Positions 7,668 to 15,684 of a stretch of 64,000 bases of DNA are shown piece by piece (within the stretch, counting starts at the first letter, position 1; every line of letters begins with the position of its first letter). A program made the position numbers and the translations under genes. This stretch comes from Jiangella mangrovi (lineage in GTDB: Bacteria > Actinomycetota > Actinomycetes > Jiangellales > Jiangellaceae): the NCBI RefSeq assembly GCF_014204975.1, contig NZ_JACHMM010000001.1, forward strand, positions 1,674,001 through 1,738,000. Direction: 5' to 3'. The notes under the pieces are model-generated. The model was not told the origin of the DNA, did no database searches, and worked only from the letters and a program-made list of their open reading frames with translations.

Positions 7668-10166
7668 TCACTGGCACGACTCGCACTGCAGGCGTTCCTG
7701 CGGATCGACGGGGCAGGCGTCCGCCTCCGGCTCGCTCACCACGGGAAGGGCCTGCGGTGCGGTCCGGACGGCGGTCCGAGCCGCCCCGAAGCCACGCCGA
7801 GGACCGCTCGGCGCAGAACCACTACCGTTCAGCGCTTCGGCTTTGTTGACCCGGACGGTGCTCTGCTCGGCGGTGTGCCGCGGCTTGACGTGCAGGTAGT
7901 ACGTGGTCTTGACGCCCTTGGCCCAGGCCGTGGCGTAGATGTCGACCATGTCGCCGATGTCGCGGGTCTCGAGGTACATGTTGCGGCTGATGGCCTGGTC
8001 GATCCACTTCTGCGCCCGGGCGGCGACCTCGATGAACGCGTACGGCGAGAGCTGGAACGACGTCTTGTAGATCGCCTTGAGGTCGGCGGGCACGGCGTCC
8101 AGCGCGGACACGTCGCCCTGGGCGCGCAGCAGGTCGTCGCGCACCTGCTCCCACAGCCCGCGCGCCTTGAGGTCGGCCACCAGGTTGCGGTTGACCTCGA
8201 GGAACTTGCCCGAGCTGGTGGCCCGGCTGAACAACTGGGAGAACTGCGGGTCCAGGCCCGGCGTCGTGCCCGCGACCAGGCCGATCGACGCCGTCGGGGC
8301 GATCGCCATGAGCGTCGCGTTGCGCATGCCGCCGCGGACCTTGTCGCGCAGGACGTCCCAGTCCAGGCGGCTGGAGCGCGTGACGGTGATCGGCACGCCG
8401 CGCTCACGCTCGGCACGGTCGACGGTGTCGATCGGGACCAGGCCGCGGCTCCAGCCCGAGCCCTCGAAGTTGGCGTAGGCGCCGCGTTCGCGGGCGAGGT
8501 CGGCGCTCTGGTCGATGGCGTGGTAGCTGACGAACTCCATCAGCCGGTCGATGAGGTCGTAGGACTGCTCGCTCTCGTACGACCAGCCCAGCCGCTCGAC
8601 GACGTCGGTGAAGCCCATGACGCCGAGGCCGACGGCGCGGTTCAGCTCGTTGGAGCGCTCCGACTCCGGCACCGACGAGATGGTGATGTCGATGAGGTTG
8701 TCGAGCTGACGGACCGCCAGCCGGACGCTCTCGCGCAGCCGGTCCCACTCGATGCGGCCGTCGGCCAGGTGCGCGGACAGGTTGATCGAGGCCAGGTTGC
8801 AGACGGAGATGTTGTCGCGGTCCTGCGGCAGCGTGATCTCGGTGCACAGGTTCGACAGGTGGATGGTGCCGGTGTTGTCGTTGAGCGCGCGGTTGTTGAT
8901 GGTGTCCTTCCACGTCAGCCAGGGGTGCGACGTGGTCTGCAGGGCGACCAGGATGGCCCGGAACTGCTCGCGCGCCTTGATCTTCGTGAACGCGCGCAGC
9001 TCGCCGGCCTCGGCCGCGGCGACGTATTCGGCGTAGCGCCGGCTGAAGGCGGCGCCGTAGAGCTCGGGCAGGTCCTGGACCTCGAGCGGGTCGAACAGGT
9101 ACCAGTCGTCGTCGTTCGCGACGCGGGTCATGAACTCGTCGGAGATCCAGACCGCGGTGTTGGCGGTGCGGACCCGGCGATACGGGTCGCCGGCGTTCTG
9201 CTTGAGGTCGAGGAACTGGCCGAAGTCGAGGTGCCAGTTCTCGATGTAGAACGCCAGCGCGCCGAACTTCTTGCCGCCACGCGACACCGCCCGCAGCGTG
9301 GAGTCGATGGTGTGCATGAACGGGATCGGGCCGGTCGAGACGGTGTTGTTGCTGCGGATCGGCGAGCCCTCGGCGCGCAGCTTCGTCACCGACAGCCCGA
9401 TGCCGCCGGTGCCCTTGGTCAGCCACATGACGTCGCGCACGCTCTTGGCGATGTGCTCGATGTCGTCCTGCATCTCCATGACGAAGCAGTTCGACAGCTG
9501 CGCATACGCCGTCCCCGCGTTGACCAGCGTCGACCCGGCGGCCAGGTAGTCGAGGCGGGACATCTTGGCGTAGAACCCGATGGCCGCGGCGGTCGGGTCG
9601 TCCTCGTTCAGCGACAGGCCCATGGAGACGCGCATCCAGAAGAACTGCGGCACCTCGAGCCGGTGGCCGTCGCGGTCGTTGATCATGTAGCGGTTGCTCA
9701 TGGTGACCGCGCCGATGTACTTCAGCAGGTCGTCGCGCGACGGGTCCAGCGCGGCGGCCAGCCGGTCGAGGTCGAAGCGGGTCGCGAGCCGTTCGTCGAG
9801 GAGCCCGGCGGCCACGCCCTCCGCCACGTAGCCGGGGAACCTCTGACGATGCAGCTCGGCGAGCTGGCCGGGGGTCTCGTAGTCGCCCAGGACCCGCTTG
9901 TACACCGTCTTCAGCAGCACGCGGGCCGCCACGGTGTCGAAGGCCGGGTCGTCGCGGACGTTCTGCAGCGCGACCTGGATGACGGCCTCGTCGAGCTGCT
10001 GGCTGCTGATGCCGTCGAACAGGGTGATCTCGAGTTCGGACTGCAGCTGCGTGACGCGGGCGACCTGGTTGTCCAGGCCCGCGCTGGCAGCCTCGATGGC
10101 CCGGGCGATCTTGTAGCCGTCGTAGGGCTCCACCGACCCGTCGCGCTTGACGACGTTGACGCTCAT
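7668..10166 (-). CDS. nrdA: Ribonucleoside-diphosphate reductase class I large subunit
   Basis: An 832-residue catalytic subunit that reduces ribonucleoside diphosphates to deoxy forms with NrdB. Residues 1-95 form an ATP-cone (VVKRDGSVEPYDGYKIARAI) for allosteric activity control. Active-site residues seen: C227 (LSNCF), N439/C441/E443 (NLCTE), C456 (SVCNLAS), the Tyr pair in KTTYYLH for radical transfer, and the C-terminal CESC pair (C828, C831) that passes electrons from thioredoxin or glutaredoxin. The ATG at 10166 follows GAGGAGAGAGC; the longer open frame upstream runs through the riboswitch and is not coding. First gene of nrdA-nrdB-mntH. Confidence 0.97.
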   Translation of the reverse strand: MSVNVVKRDGSVEPYDGYKIARAIEAASAGLDNQVARVTQLQSELEITLFDGISSQQLDEAVIQVALQNVRDDPAFDTVAARVLLKTVYKRVLGDYETPGQLAELHRQRFPGYVAEGVAAGLLDERLATRFDLDRLAAALDPSRDDLLKYIGAVTMSNRYMINDRDGHRLEVPQFFWMRVSMGLSLNEDDPTAAAIGFYAKMSRLDYLAAGSTLVNAGTAYAQLSNCFVMEMQDDIEHIAKSVRDVMWLTKGTGGIGLSVTKLRAEGSPIRSNNTVSTGPIPFMHTIDSTLRAVSRGGKKFGALAFYIENWHLDFGQFLDLKQNAGDPYRRVRTANTAVWISDEFMTRVANDDDWYLFDPLEVQDLPELYGAAFSRRYAEYVAAAEAGELRAFTKIKAREQFRAILVALQTTSHPWLTWKDTINNRALNDNTGTIHLSNLCTEITLPQDRDNISVCNLASINLSAHLADGRIEWDRLRESVRLAVRQLDNLIDITISSVPESERSNELNRAVGLGVMGFTDVVERLGWSYESEQSYDLIDRLMEFVSYHAIDQSADLARERGAYANFEGSGWSRGLVPIDTVDRAERERGVPITVTRSSRLDWDVLRDKVRGGMRNATLMAIAPTASIGLVAGTTPGLDPQFSQLFSRATSSGKFLEVNRNLVADLKARGLWEQVRDDLLRAQGDVSALDAVPADLKAIYKTSFQLSPYAFIEVAARAQKWIDQAISRNMYLETRDIGDMVDIYATAWAKGVKTTYYLHVKPRHTAEQSTVRVNKAEALNGSGSAPSGPRRGFGAARTAVRTAPQALPVVSEPEADACPVDPQERLQCESCQ

Positions 10167-10371
10167 GCTCTCTCCTCGCGAGCTCGGCTGGCTCGGTCCA
10201 CGGCCGTCGAAGGCGGGGAGGCAAGGAGAGATGCGTCGCCGGCGCCGCGCCGGGTTCGTCGGGGGTGCTGGTGGCGCCCCCGGGCGCGGCGGTGAGTACG
10301 TCGTCGTATCGTCCCCTGGCCCCTCCCTCGGGAGCCGCGGACCACCGCACGCGTAGGACGTGCGGTGCGCT
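10167..10371 (-). promoter_or_regulatory. nrdA: nrdA leader: possible riboswitch expression platform
   Basis: About 200 bases of mRNA leader between the riboswitch and the nrdA start. Read on the minus strand, a 9-bp perfect stem CACCGCACG/CGTGCGGTG (10343-10367) follows the aptamer. Further down, the leader bases at 10224-10231 (UCUCUCCU in RNA) are exactly complementary to the nrdA ribosome site AGGAGAGA (10169-10176). Pairing would hide the ribosome site, so the switch probably acts on translation. No U-run follows the first stem, so I do not call an intrinsic terminator. Confidence 0.5.
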
Positions 10372-10566
10372 GGCAGGTCTTCGGACTCACGGGCGCGGAG
10401 GCCACCTGGCTGATGGCGTTCCATCTACTGGCCGTCGCTTCCCAGGCCGTGGGGCCCAGTGCTTCGTGACGGCGGTCGTTCCCGTTCACCGCTGCGGGGC
10501 AGTCCCGGACTCACACCGGGTTCCCTCTTGCCTCCGCCGATCTGGATGACCGGCGGAACCAGCTGC
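10372..10566 (-). promoter_or_regulatory. Cobalamin (B12) riboswitch upstream of nrdA
   Basis: Read on the minus strand, the conserved core is complete: GAGGGAACCCGGTGTGAGTC followed by CGGGACTGCCCCGC, then GCACTGGGCCC and CCTGGGAAG, and at the 3' end the B12 box GAGTCCGAAGACCTGCC (10373-10389). These are hallmark blocks of the family. The aptamer ends about 205 bases before the nrdA ATG. In streptomycetes a B12 riboswitch is known to shut off the class I nrdAB operon when cobalamin supports the B12-dependent class II enzyme, and the same logic is expected here. Confidence 0.95.
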
Positions 10567-10573
10567 AAGAGTC

Positions 10574-10619
10574 ACACTATCTGGTAGTTACACAGATGCA
10601 AGTCACCTACATCTAGTGT
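10574..10619 (-). promoter_or_regulatory. Putative pair of NrdR boxes upstream of the nrd riboswitch
   Basis: On the minus strand, ACACTAGATGTAGGTG (10604-10619) matches 11 of 16 positions of the NrdR box ACACTATATATAGTGT, and a second site ending in ATAGTGT (10574-10589) matches 9 of 16, with a fully conserved right half. The sites are 30 bases apart, the spacing typical of NrdR tandem boxes, and lie immediately 5' of the riboswitch where the promoter should be. NrdR is the repressor of nrd operons in most bacteria; no nrdR gene is in the window. Confidence 0.6.
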
Positions 10620-10763
10620 CTCGCCAGCCGGTCGCCCACACCGGGACACATGCGACACCGGCGGTTGTCCCGATGTCGCACCGACATGGCCGAAACTCGC
10701 TGTCGCTGCTGGCTCGCGATCCGTCACAATGAGCGTCGTCAGGACTCACATAGGGAGACACTC
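10620..10763. promoter_or_regulatory. Divergent intergenic region nrdA / EamA gene
   Basis: The remainder of the 0.6-kb gap between nrdA and the EamA gene. It carries a partial inverted repeat of ATGCGACA (10649-10656) and TGTCGCA (10674-10680) and, near 10724, a CACAAT hexamer that could be the -10 of the plus-strand gene. I see no gene here. Confidence 0.3.
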
Positions 10764-11726
10764 ATGACTCAGGCCCCCGCGCGGCCGGCGATGATCTGGG
10801 CCGCGCTGATCGTCGTCTACGTCGTCTGGGGCTCGACGTATCTCGCCATCCGCGTCGTGGTCGAGGCCGACATCCCGCCGTTCCTCGGCATGGGGCTGCG
10901 TTTCCTGTTCGCGGGCGTCATCATGCTGGGCTACCTGTGGCTGCGGCACGGCACCGAGCGCATCCGCATCACCCGGCGCGAACTGCGCGGGGCGGCGGTC
11001 ATGGGACTGCTGCTGCTCGTGCTCGGCAACGCGATGGTCGCCGTGGCCGAGCAGACGGTGCCCAGCGGGCTCGCCGCACTGGTCGTCGGCGCCATCTCCC
11101 TGTGGTTCGTGCTCCTGCAGGTCGCCGGCGGCGAGCGGCCGCCCGTGCTCACCTGGATCGGCGTGCTGGTCGGGCTGGCCGGGGTCGCGGTCATCTGCCT
11201 ACCCCGCGGCGGCATCGAGGGCGTCGAGGCCTGGGGCATCGGCATCCTGCTTTTCGGCACCATCTCGTGGGCGTTCGGGTCCTACTTCTCGCCGCGGCTC
11301 GGACTGCCGCGCAACGCCCTGGTGGCCTCGGCGTACGAGATGCTCACCGGCGGCGTGCTGCTGATGGTGGTGTCGGCTGCGACCGGCGAGTTCGGCGACC
11401 TGCACGTGGCGGAGGTGCCGGCGAAGGGCTGGCTGGCGCTGGCCTACCTCGTGGTGCTGGGCTCGCTGCTGGGCTACACCGCGTACGGGTACCTGCTGGC
11501 CAACGCGCCGCTGTCGCTGGTCGGCACCTACGCCTACGTCAACCCGGTGGTGGCGGTGATCCTGGGCTGGGCGATCCTCTCCGAGCCCGTGACGGCCATC
11601 GTGCTGGGCGGCGGAGCGCTGGTGGTCGGCGGCGTCGTGCTGGTGGTCAACGGCGAGCGCGCGTCGGCGAAGGCGCGGCGCGCGGAGAAGGCGCCCGAGC
11701 CGGCCCCCGACGAGGCCATGGTCTGA
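10764..11726 (+). CDS. EamA/DMT-superfamily exporter (YedA-like)
   Basis: A 320-residue membrane protein with ten predicted segments arranged as two EamA repeats. The opening VYVVWGSTYLAIR is characteristic of the family, and the second half repeats a similar pattern (GTYAYVNPVVAVILGW). Members export amino acids, metabolites or toxic compounds; the cargo cannot be read from sequence. The ATG at 10764 has AGGGAG 6 bases upstream; an upstream in-frame start lacks one. The C-terminal tail is basic then acidic. It is a single-gene unit ending at a hairpin terminator. Confidence 0.88.
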   Translation: MTQAPARPAMIWAALIVVYVVWGSTYLAIRVVVEADIPPFLGMGLRFLFAGVIMLGYLWLRHGTERIRITRRELRGAAVMGLLLLVLGNAMVAVAEQTVPSGLAALVVGAISLWFVLLQVAGGERPPVLTWIGVLVGLAGVAVICLPRGGIEGVEAWGIGILLFGTISWAFGSYFSPRLGLPRNALVASAYEMLTGGVLLMVVSAATGEFGDLHVAEVPAKGWLALAYLVVLGSLLGYTAYGYLLANAPLSLVGTYAYVNPVVAVILGWAILSEPVTAIVLGGGALVVGGVVLVVNGERASAKARRAEKAPEPAPDEAMV

Positions 11727-11780
11727 GCGCGCGGCGGAAGCCGCCCCCGGACCCGTCCCTGGACGGTCCCCGGACATGGC

Positions 11781-11816
11781 GAAGGCGTGAGCGGCGACTC
11801 TGCCGCTCACGCCTTC
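11781..11816. terminator. Bidirectional hairpin between EamA gene and XRE-TPR gene
   Basis: A perfect 15-bp stem, GAAGGCGTGAGCGGC at 11781-11795 and its complement at 11802-11816, with a 6-base loop. It lies between two convergent genes. There is no clear U-tract, as is usual in GC-rich actinobacteria. Confidence 0.8.
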
Positions 11817-11839
11817 ACACGTCGTGCGTGGGACGAACC

Positions 11840-13234
11840 TCAGGCGGTGGTGCCGACGTACTCGCCCACCGAGGCGGTCTCCTCGTCGACCAGGGTGGCG
11901 CCGACGTACGGGCCGACGCGCACCGAGCGCAGGGCCTTGTCGTAGGCGTCCATGGCCTCGTCGATGCGACCGAGGTCGCGGTAGAGGTCGGCCAGCTCGC
12001 GGTAGGCACCCGCCGCCACGCGCGAGGCGTGGACGGCCTCGAGGGCCGAGGCCGCGTGCGCCGCCTCGCGGATGCTGGCGTCGGCCTCGCCCTGCGCCCG
12101 CAGGATGCGCGCGAGGGTGAGCCGGGCGTCGGCGGCCGCGACCGGGGAGTTGCCTTCGAGCTCACGCAGCGAGGTCTCGACCGAGGCGCGGGCCTCGTCG
12201 AGGCGGCCCAGCCGCAGCAGCGCCTCGCCCCGCTTGATGTGCAGGTTGCCGACGTCGACCTTGCTGCCGTGCTTGTTGATGCTGTCCTCGACGTTGTCGA
12301 GGATCTCGAGCGCCTGCTCGGCCTGCGGCTCGCGCGACTGCAGCAGCAGCCAGGCGTAGGCGACCTTGAGACGGGCGAGGTTGCGGAGGTCGTCGCCCTC
12401 GCCGAACATCGCCAGCGCGCGGTCGACCAGGTTGAGCGCCTGGGCCAGCTCGCCGCGGGACTCGGCGATGAGCGAGGCGTTCCAGTAGGCGGCGCCGCGG
12501 GTGTGCGGCGTGCCCAGCGAGTCGGCGGCCTCGACGAGCTCCGCGGCCAGCGCCTGCGACCGGACGATGTCGCCGCGGCCGTGGTAGGCGCCCAGCACGT
12601 TGCAGCCGAGCCGGATGTACTCGTCGGTGCCGTCGAGACCGAGGCCCGAGGCGGCGCGGCGCGCCTCCTCGCCGATCTGGATGGCCATGTCGAAGTCGCC
12701 CGCGTGCGCGTAGCAGCGGGTGAGCGCGATGGCGACGTCGAGCCAGGGCTGGACGGCGGGCGTGTCGCGCGCCTCCTCGGCCAGCTCGCTCAGCAGCTCG
12801 ATGGCGGCCTCGAGGTCGCCGAGGCGCTCCTTGGCCAGCGCCCGGCCCAGCCGGGCCACGCGGCTCTGCTCGTCGTTGAGGCCGGCGTCGCCGACCAGGA
12901 TGGTGAACTGCTCGTACGCCTCGCCGGCGCGGCCCTCGCGCAGCGCCATCTCGGCGCGGCCGAGCGCGAGGCGGGCCTTGGTGCGGACGGAGGCGTCGAC
13001 GCCGTCGCGCAGGTACTCGACGTCGATGCGCAGGCGCTCGGCGATGTGCGAGAGCGCGGAGGCCGCCGGCTGGCGGCGGCCGCTCTCGACGAGCGAGACG
13101 TAACTGGGGGACAGCATGCCCTCTGCGATCTCGGCCTGGGACAGGCCGAGCTCCAACCGGCGGGATCGGATACGCTGCCCGACGGGCGTCGGGACCGGCG
13201 CCTCGTCCTCTGTTGCTGGCTGGTCTACGGTCAT
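11840..13234 (-). CDS. XRE-family regulator with C-terminal TPR repeats
   Basis: A 464-residue cytoplasmic regulator. Residues 17-75 are a Cro/CI-type helix-turn-helix (GQRIRSRRLELGLSQAEIAE, then SPSYVSLVESGRR). The remaining 380 residues are a run of about nine TPR-like helical pairs, with clear examples such as GRAGEAYEQFTILVGDAGLN and LADLYRDLGRIDEAMDAYDK. This HTH-plus-TPR layout is that of RRNPP-type peptide receptors in Firmicutes and of many uncharacterised actinobacterial regulators. It is divergent from a 40-codon secreted peptide gene 68 bases away, which could encode its ligand or target. Function in this organism is not known. Confidence 0.9.
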   Translation of the reverse strand: MTVDQPATEDEAPVPTPVGQRIRSRRLELGLSQAEIAEGMLSPSYVSLVESGRRQPAASALSHIAERLRIDVEYLRDGVDASVRTKARLALGRAEMALREGRAGEAYEQFTILVGDAGLNDEQSRVARLGRALAKERLGDLEAAIELLSELAEEARDTPAVQPWLDVAIALTRCYAHAGDFDMAIQIGEEARRAASGLGLDGTDEYIRLGCNVLGAYHGRGDIVRSQALAAELVEAADSLGTPHTRGAAYWNASLIAESRGELAQALNLVDRALAMFGEGDDLRNLARLKVAYAWLLLQSREPQAEQALEILDNVEDSINKHGSKVDVGNLHIKRGEALLRLGRLDEARASVETSLRELEGNSPVAAADARLTLARILRAQGEADASIREAAHAASALEAVHASRVAAGAYRELADLYRDLGRIDEAMDAYDKALRSVRVGPYVGATLVDEETASVGEYVGTTA

Positions 13235-13241
13235 GACAGTA

Positions 13242-13275
13242 TTGGACTACAGCGAGTCATGTTTTTCCAGTCCAA
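13242..13275. promoter_or_regulatory. Inverted repeat in the regulator/peptide divergent promoter
   Basis: TTGGACT at 13242-13248 and AGTCCAA at 13269-13275 form a perfect 7-bp inverted repeat with a 20-base spacer, and a smaller GACT-N6-AGTC repeat overlaps the left half. It occupies most of the short gap between the XRE-TPR gene and the peptide gene. It may be the binding site of the XRE protein; read on the minus strand, TTGGAC with TGTAGT 18 bases on could also be the core promoter of the regulator. Confidence 0.5.
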
Positions 13276-13302
13276 ATTCCGACTTTAGGGAGATCGATCG
13301 AG

Positions 13303-13425
13303 GTGAGGGGCGCCAAGAGGATCCTGGTCGCGATCATGGCCACACTCGCTCTCACGTTCGTGGCAGCTCCGATGGCCGGCGCGGCGGAAATGCAGCCCCG
13401 CAGCCCTGTCGACTTCTGCTGTTGA
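13303..13425 (+). CDS. Small secreted peptide (40 residues) ending in Cys-Cys
   Basis: A GTG-initiated reading frame of 40 residues. It has a basic N-terminus (RGAKR), a hydrophobic core (ILVAIMATLALTFVAAP), an Ala-x-Ala type cleavage region (MAGAA) and a short mature tail of about a dozen residues ending PVDFCC. AGGGAG lies 10 bases before the start, and a strong terminator begins 17 bases after the stop. It is divergent from an XRE-TPR regulator. The layout resembles pro-peptide/receptor pairs of peptide signalling, but alternatives are a small exported effector or a precursor modified at the cysteines. I do not recognise a named family. Confidence 0.7.
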   Translation: MRGAKRILVAIMATLALTFVAAPMAGAAEMQPRSPVDFCC

Positions 13426-13441
13426 GGCACCACCCATAGCC

Positions 13442-13503
13442 GCACAGACGGTGTCCGGCGTCTCGCCCCCCGAACGCTGGACACCGTCTGTGCTTCTGTT
13501 TCC
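13442..13503 (+). terminator. Strong hairpin terminator after the peptide gene
   Basis: GCACAGACGGTGTCC (13442-13456) pairs perfectly with 13479-13493, a 15-bp stem with a 22-base loop, followed by TTCTGTTTCC. It closes the small peptide transcription unit and may also stop the convergent aminotransferase transcript. Confidence 0.82.
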
Positions 13504-13537
13504 CCAGCATTCGGGGAACTTGGCAGGAACGACGGCG

Positions 13538-14608
13538 TCAGCGTGCCCGCCAGTCAGCGGCCAGTCGAATGAGCCTGTCATTGGCCTCCGGCTCGGCCAC
13601 CGTCACCCGGCAGCCCTCGCCCGCGAAGGGCCGGACGACCAGCCCCGCGCCCTCGCAGTACCGGGCGAAGTCGACCGTCCGATCACCCAGGTCGAGCCAC
13701 ACGAAGTTGGCCTCGGTGTGAGGAATCTCCCATCCCTGCGCGACCAGTTCGTCGCGCACGCGGGTGCGCTCGGCCACCAGGACCTCGACCCGCTCGAGCA
13801 GCTCCGCCTCGCGCGCGAGTGACTCGACGGCCGCCCGCTGGGCGATGCCCGAGACCCCGAACGGCACCGCCGTCTTGCGCAGCGCGTCGGCCACGTCGTC
13901 GTGCGCCACGGCGAAGCCGACCCGAAGCCCGGCCAGGCCGTACGCCTTCGAGAACGTCCGCAGCACGCACACGTTGCGGTGGTCGCGGTAGAGCTCGAGC
14001 CCGTCGGCGGCGTCGGGGTCGCGCACGAACTCGCGGTACGCCTCGTCGACCACCACCAGGACGTCCTCGGGGACGCGGCGGACGAACTCGGCGAGCTCGT
14101 CGCGGTGGACGGCCGTGCCCGTCGGGTTGTTCGGCGTGCAGACGACGACCAGCCGGGTGCGGTCGGTGATGGCGTCGGCCATGGCGGCGAGGTCGTGGCG
14201 CGCCCCGGGCGCCAGCGGCACCTGCACCGCCGTCGCGCCGGAGATGCCCACGACGATGGGGTAGGCCTCGAAGGAGCGCCAGGCATAGACCACTTCGTCG
14301 CCCTCGGTGGCGGTGGCCTGGACGATCTGCTGCAGCACGCCGACGCTGCCGGTGCCGGTGGCGACGTGCTCCGGCGGCACGCCGAACCGGTCGGCCACGG
14401 CCGCGACCAGGCCCGTCGCGAACATGTCCGGATAGCGGTTCATGGACTCCGCGGTGGCCGTGACGGCCTCGAGCACGCCCGGCAGCGGCGGGTACGGGTT
14501 CTCGTTCGACGAGACCTTGAACGCCTGCTCGGCACCGGCCTTCGCGGCGGCCGGCCGGCCCGGCCGGTAGGACGGGAGACCGTCGAGAGCCTTGCGTATG
14601 CGCACCAT
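13538..14608 (-). CDS. PLP aminotransferase, Pat/HisC2 type (aromatic amino acid or histidinol-phosphate)
   Basis: A 356-residue fold-type I aminotransferase. Motifs seen: [15 protein letters not shown] near the N-terminus, [10 protein letters not shown] for phosphate binding, [21 protein letters not shown] with the cofactor-binding Asp and Tyr, and [15 protein letters not shown] with the catalytic Lys. The SVG and WRSFEAYP blocks match the actinobacterial Pat/HisC2 group, which transaminates phenylpyruvate and related aromatic acids, better than the histidine-operon enzyme. No other his gene is near. The ATG at 14608 was chosen by homology; the open frame continues antisense to the next gene. 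Confidence 0.9.
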   Translation of the reverse strand: MVRIRKALDGLPSYRPGRPAAAKAGAEQAFKVSSNENPYPPLPGVLEAVTATAESMNRYPDMFATGLVAAVADRFGVPPEHVATGTGSVGVLQQIVQATATEGDEVVYAWRSFEAYPIVVGISGATAVQVPLAPGARHDLAAMADAITDRTRLVVVCTPNNPTGTAVHRDELAEFVRRVPEDVLVVVDEAYREFVRDPDAADGLELYRDHRNVCVLRTFSKAYGLAGLRVGFAVAHDDVADALRKTAVPFGVSGIAQRAAVESLAREAELLERVEVLVAERTRVRDELVAQGWEIPHTEANFVWLDLGDRTVDFARYCEGAGLVVRPFAGEGCRVTVAEPEANDRLIRLAADWRAR

Positions 14609-14663
14609 GCTCGGCACGATAGCCGCTCCCGCCGAGGGCCCCGGATGTGTACGCTCGGCAGCC

Positions 14664-15038
14664 GTGACGTCCTTCATCATCCGCCTGCTGGTCAATGGGT
14701 TCGCCCTCTGGGTGGCCACCCAGATCGTCGATGGCGTGACCATCAGTTCTGACAGCACGTCAAGCGAGGTTCTGACCTTGCTTGTCGTGGCCTTGATCTT
14801 CGGACTGGTCAACGCCTTCATCAAACCAGTGGTCCAACTCTTGTCATTGCCGCTGCTCGTGCTGACGCTCGGCTTGTTCACATTGATCGTCAACGCGTTC
14901 ATGTTCTGGCTGACCTCCGCCATCGCCGACGTCCTCGACGTGCCCTTCCACGTCGACGGGTTCTTCTGGGAGGCCGTGCTGGGAGCCCTGGTGGTCTCGT
15001 TCGTCAGCTGGATCCTGAATCTGTTGTTGCCCAACTGA
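14664..15038 (+). CDS. Small four-helix membrane protein (phage holin 4-2 family, PF04020-like)
   Basis: A 124-residue integral membrane protein with four predicted helices. Family marks are [18 protein letters not shown] at the start, [19 protein letters not shown] and [15 protein letters not shown]. Despite the family name it is a common chromosomal gene in actinobacteria with unknown function. The GTG at 14664 starts the conserved part; upstream codons are antisense to the aminotransferase promoter. It is divergent from the aminotransferase gene. Base composition is less GC-rich than the neighbours. Confidence 0.85.
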   Translation: MTSFIIRLLVNGFALWVATQIVDGVTISSDSTSSEVLTLLVVALIFGLVNAFIKPVVQLLSLPLLVLTLGLFTLIVNAFMFWLTSAIADVLDVPFHVDGFFWEAVLGALVVSFVSWILNLLLPN

Positions 15039-15066
15039 CGAACGGAGCACCGCCCGTCGTCCGTCC

Positions 15067-15105
15067 GTCGTATCGGGGTGGGCCTTAACGTCAACTTGAT
15101 ACGAC
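15067..15105. repeat. Short inverted repeat downstream of the holin-like gene
   Basis: GTCGTATC at 15067-15074 and GATACGAC at 15098-15105 are perfect complements with a 23-base spacer. They lie in a 197-base gap and could end the upstream transcript or serve as an operator for the next gene. Nothing else is recognised in this gap. Confidence 0.4.
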
Positions 15106-15235
15106 CCTTCTTCCGCTGGGCCGATGTTTGACGTACCTTTGGCCTAGCATCCTCTGCACGACGGATAGGCGCCCGTTTCCACGGGTGCTACGGGGGTTCG
15201 TTGTGCCCTGAACTCAGTGTGGGCATGGTGAACAT

Positions 15236-15673
15236 ATGACGATCGGCTACGGCCCCGTCGGTTCGGTTTTGAACGAGCAACCTCCTTCGGGCCATCAGCG
15301 CGCCCGGCACCCCGGCGGCGGCATGTCCGCCCCGCGGCCGGAACGGCTGGCGGTGATCACGCCTGCGGGGTATCCGGAGCCGGACACCAACCGGCACGCG
15401 CTGGTGGGCTCGATGGTCTACGAGGTCGTCTACGACGATCCGAACGGCAACCCCATGCTCGCCTTCGCCGACGGCCAGTGGTTCGACGTCACGTCCTTCG
15501 CTCCGCGCCCGGTGTCGGTCCGGCACGCGCTGCGCCGAGACCCCGCGTGGTCCGGCGCCGTCGTGCAGACCATCTGCCTGTGGATGCGCAGCAACCCCAA
15601 CCACGAGCGGTCCTTCGATCTGGCCACCGAGCTCGCCTTGGCCGTCGGGGAGCTCGCGCGCCAGCGCCGCTGA
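15236..15673 (+). CDS. Hypothetical protein, 145 residues
   Basis: A soluble protein with no recognised domain. The N-terminal 35 residues are low-complexity and Pro/Gly-rich; the rest contains a compact region (HALVGSMVYEVVYDDPNGNPMLAFADGQWFDVTSF) with alternating strand pattern and a helical C-terminus (ATELALAVGELARQRR). The start at 15236 has only a weak ribosome site (GGTGAAC). It lies 11 bases before the phosphatase gene on the same strand, so the two are probably co-transcribed. Confidence 0.65.
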   Translation: MTIGYGPVGSVLNEQPPSGHQRARHPGGGMSAPRPERLAVITPAGYPEPDTNRHALVGSMVYEVVYDDPNGNPMLAFADGQWFDVTSFAPRPVSVRHALRRDPAWSGAVVQTICLWMRSNPNHERSFDLATELALAVGELARQRR

Positions 15674-15684
15674 GGCGCGCGGCC

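Noticed and set aside
7668-10295. Large plus-strand frame (about 800 codons) opposite nrdA
   Set aside because: It is antisense to nrdA, whose active-site motifs are all present.
13442-13503. Second small gene in the region of the hairpin
   Set aside because: The symmetry is a terminator stem; no ribosome site or coding bias is seen.
14664-15038. Holin-family gene as evidence of a prophage
   Set aside because: The family is common in actinobacterial chromosomes, and no phage, integrase or lysis genes are near.
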